The position numbers were made by a program, and so were the translations under genes. 64,000 nt of DNA from Bacillus sp. HMF5848. Lineage in GTDB: Bacteria; Bacillota; Bacilli; Bacillales; HMF5848. The notes under the pieces are model-generated. The model did not search any database. It had not been told where the DNA came from and saw nothing but the letters and a program-made list of their open reading frames with translations. Below, in pieces: positions 62,589-64,000 of this stretch (within the stretch, counting starts at the first letter, position 1; every line of letters begins with the position of its first letter). Location: NCBI RefSeq assembly GCF_003944835.1, contig NZ_RWIV01000001.1, positions 752,001 to 816,000 of the forward strand. Direction: 5' to 3'.

Positions 62589-63857
62589 ATGGAAGCTATA
62601 CAAAGTTTATTAATCGGATGGGACATAACTCCGACTATAGCCAAATATCTTGCTCTTTCCATTATGGTGTTGCTAATAGGAATCATATGTATCATTGCCA
62701 ATATACTTTCAAAAAAGGTGGTAATCAGGCTTATCACCCATTACGTCACCCAAAGTAAGTTTCCAAGAGCTTCGATAGTATTGAAGAGAAAGGTGTTTGA
62801 TAAGCTATCCCATATCGTGCCTGCGATTATCATGTATTATTTTTCAGCTACTTTACCTGCCTATCAAATGGTGATAGAGAAGGGAGCTGTCACCTATATT
62901 CTTGTTGTCGGGTTAATGGTGGTTTCTGCTCTATTAACAACCGTAAATGATATTTATCAAACATACGACATATCAAAAATTAAACCGATCAAGGGTTATA
63001 TTCAGGTGGTGAACATCGTTGTGATGATTCTAGGAGGGATTCTAGTAATCTCCAATCTGATGGGGGAGAATCCTCTTATCCTTTTGAGTGGGATCGGTGC
63101 TCTTTCAGCTGTTCTCATGTTAGTGTTTAGAGATTCTCTGCTAGGACTTGTGGCAGGCATCCAGTTAGCAGCCAATGATATGGTTCGGGTTGGCGATTGG
63201 ATTGAAATGCCTAAGTATGGTGCGAATGGTAACATAATAGATATATCATTAAATACCGTATCGGTTCAAAACTTTGATAAAACGATTACGAGCGTGCCAA
63301 GTTATGCTCTCATCTCCGACTCTTTTATTAACTGGAGAGGGATGGAGAGTTCAGGTGGAAGGCGTATCAAGCGCTCTATTCTAATTGACACGAACAGTAT
63401 CACGTTATGTACGGAGACGATGTTAGAGAAGTATAAACAGATACACTATCTAAAAGATGTTATTACTGATACAGAAAAAGAAATCGCTGATTACAATACG
63501 AAGTTTGAAAAGTACGAGGAAAACCGTGTCAATGGAAGATCTCTTACTAATATAGGAGTATTTCGAACATATATTAACCAATATCTCAAACATCATCCAG
63601 GTATTAATCAGAACATGACATTATTGGTTCGCCAGCTGCCTCCAAGTGAGCATGGATTGCCCATTGAAATTTATGCCTTTACAAATGACATCAAATGGGA
63701 CGTGTATGAATCTATTCAATCAGATATATTTGACCATTTATTAGCGGTCGTGCATGAATTTGAACTTAAGGTGTTCCAAAATCCATCTGGAAATGATATA
63801 AAGGATCTTTTAAGTGAGACGAAGAAGAAGACAGTTAGGTATAAGAGTGTTGGATAG
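62589..63857 (+). CDS. MscS family mechanosensitive channel (YbdG-like)
   Basis: A 422-residue channel. About five membrane helices (to about 195) include GIGALSAVLMLVFRDSLLGLVAGI, the pore helix of the larger YbdG/MscM-type members. The beta domain has VGDWIEMPKYGANGNIIDIS and INWRGMESSGGRRIKRSILI (recognisable in YbdG-like proteins). It is the second MscS protein in the window and differs in type from YfkC. GAAGGGGG lies about 12 bases before the ATG. Confidence 0.83.
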   Translation: MEAIQSLLIGWDITPTIAKYLALSIMVLLIGIICIIANILSKKVVIRLITHYVTQSKFPRASIVLKRKVFDKLSHIVPAIIMYYFSATLPAYQMVIEKGAVTYILVVGLMVVSALLTTVNDIYQTYDISKIKPIKGYIQVVNIVVMILGGILVISNLMGENPLILLSGIGALSAVLMLVFRDSLLGLVAGIQLAANDMVRVGDWIEMPKYGANGNIIDISLNTVSVQNFDKTITSVPSYALISDSFINWRGMESSGGRRIKRSILIDTNSITLCTETMLEKYKQIHYLKDVITDTEKEIADYNTKFEKYEENRVNGRSLTNIGVFRTYINQYLKHHPGINQNMTLLVRQLPPSEHGLPIEIYAFTNDIKWDVYESIQSDIFDHLLAVVHEFELKVFQNPSGNDIKDLLSETKKKTVRYKSVG

Positions 63858-63934
63858 TTAATAAGCAGAGCACGAAGTCCCTCTAAAACTCATAACGATG
63901 TGACGAGAAAAAATAAGATTGGAAAAAATGACTG

Positions 63935-63984
63935 AGCAAATATCTCATCAAACATTGTTTAGATGATATTTGTTCGTTTTTTTG
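63935..63984 (+). terminator. Terminator after the YbdG-like gene
   Basis: AGCAAATATCTCATC and GATGATATTTGTT form a long stem around AAACATTGTTTA, followed by CGTTTTTTTG. Confidence 0.8.
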
Positions 63985-64000
63985 TTTTACTCATAGGTAT

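Overview
The window looks like chromosome from a low-GC, endospore-forming Bacillaceae. Strong AAGGAGG-type ribosome binding sites, frequent GTG and TTG starts, and many genes with recognisable Bacillus subtilis counterparts support this: cssRS, xpaC-yaaN, ywaF, lnrJKLMN, the yfkK/J/H/F/D/C group, glpP-glpD, pdaA, yfjP and a yfjO/yefA-type rRNA methyltransferase. pdaA (spore cortex) and a KinB-like kinase point to sporulation. All calls come from reading the sequence and from memory of these families; no database search was run.

Layout. 1-6.6 kb: the 5' end of a D-amino-acid aminotransferase gene, a Met/Gly-rich exported protein next to the secretion-stress system CssRS, then xpaC-yaaN and ywaF. 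6.6-12 kb: a linearmycin-type resistance locus (sensor, regulator, ABC ATPase, two permeases). 12-12.4 kb: a tandem repeat of ten 21-bp units. 12.4-31.8 kb: mostly conserved core genes, namely yfkKJH, an iron-efflux P1B-4 ATPase with both Fur- and PerR-like boxes, a candidate small RNA, an MFS transporter, OsmC and YczE proteins, GlpP with its leader target and glpD, a chemoreceptor, yfkD, yfkC, class I fumarase, pdaA, a 3-methyladenine glycosylase and a 23S rRNA uracil methyltransferase (rlmD).

31.8-62 kb is accessory in character. It begins at the 3' end of rlmD. A 19-bp sequence inside the last codons of rlmD recurs 2.8 kb downstream, where it leads into a second, better-conserved rlmD C-terminal coding end. 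The segment between the copies carries a MazG-like pyrophosphohydrolase followed by a PD-(D/E)XK nuclease fused to an SF1 helicase (DUF2075/Schlafen group 3 type). This is the best candidate here for an undescribed defence-type module on a mobile cassette. Two more decayed rlmD 3' ends lie at 37.0 kb and 62.2 kb, and a decayed copy of the start of the mazG locus lies at 53.9 kb. Between them are a 1154-aa glycoside-phosphorylase-like protein, a LysM protein, a GNAT acetyltransferase, a KinB-like kinase, a methyltransferase, a regulator plus membrane-anchored hydrolase, transhydrogenase pntAB, a nitronate monooxygenase, a CPBP protease, a threonine aldolase, TetR/MMPL and TetR/DUF2834 units, an MscS channel, and several broken genes (an alpha/beta hydrolase, a nitrilase-family hydrolase, an MntP-like gene).

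The accessory part is seeded with at least two families of short REP-like palindromic repeats. Family A has a TGCTAG...CTAGCA hairpin followed by GGGGACAGGCACC. Family B has a GGCAGTATG...CATACTGCC stem enclosing GGGGACGGTTCT. They lie at gene ends, at rlmD remnants and at breakpoints of broken genes. No rRNA, tRNA, CRISPR array, integrase or intact transposase gene was seen.
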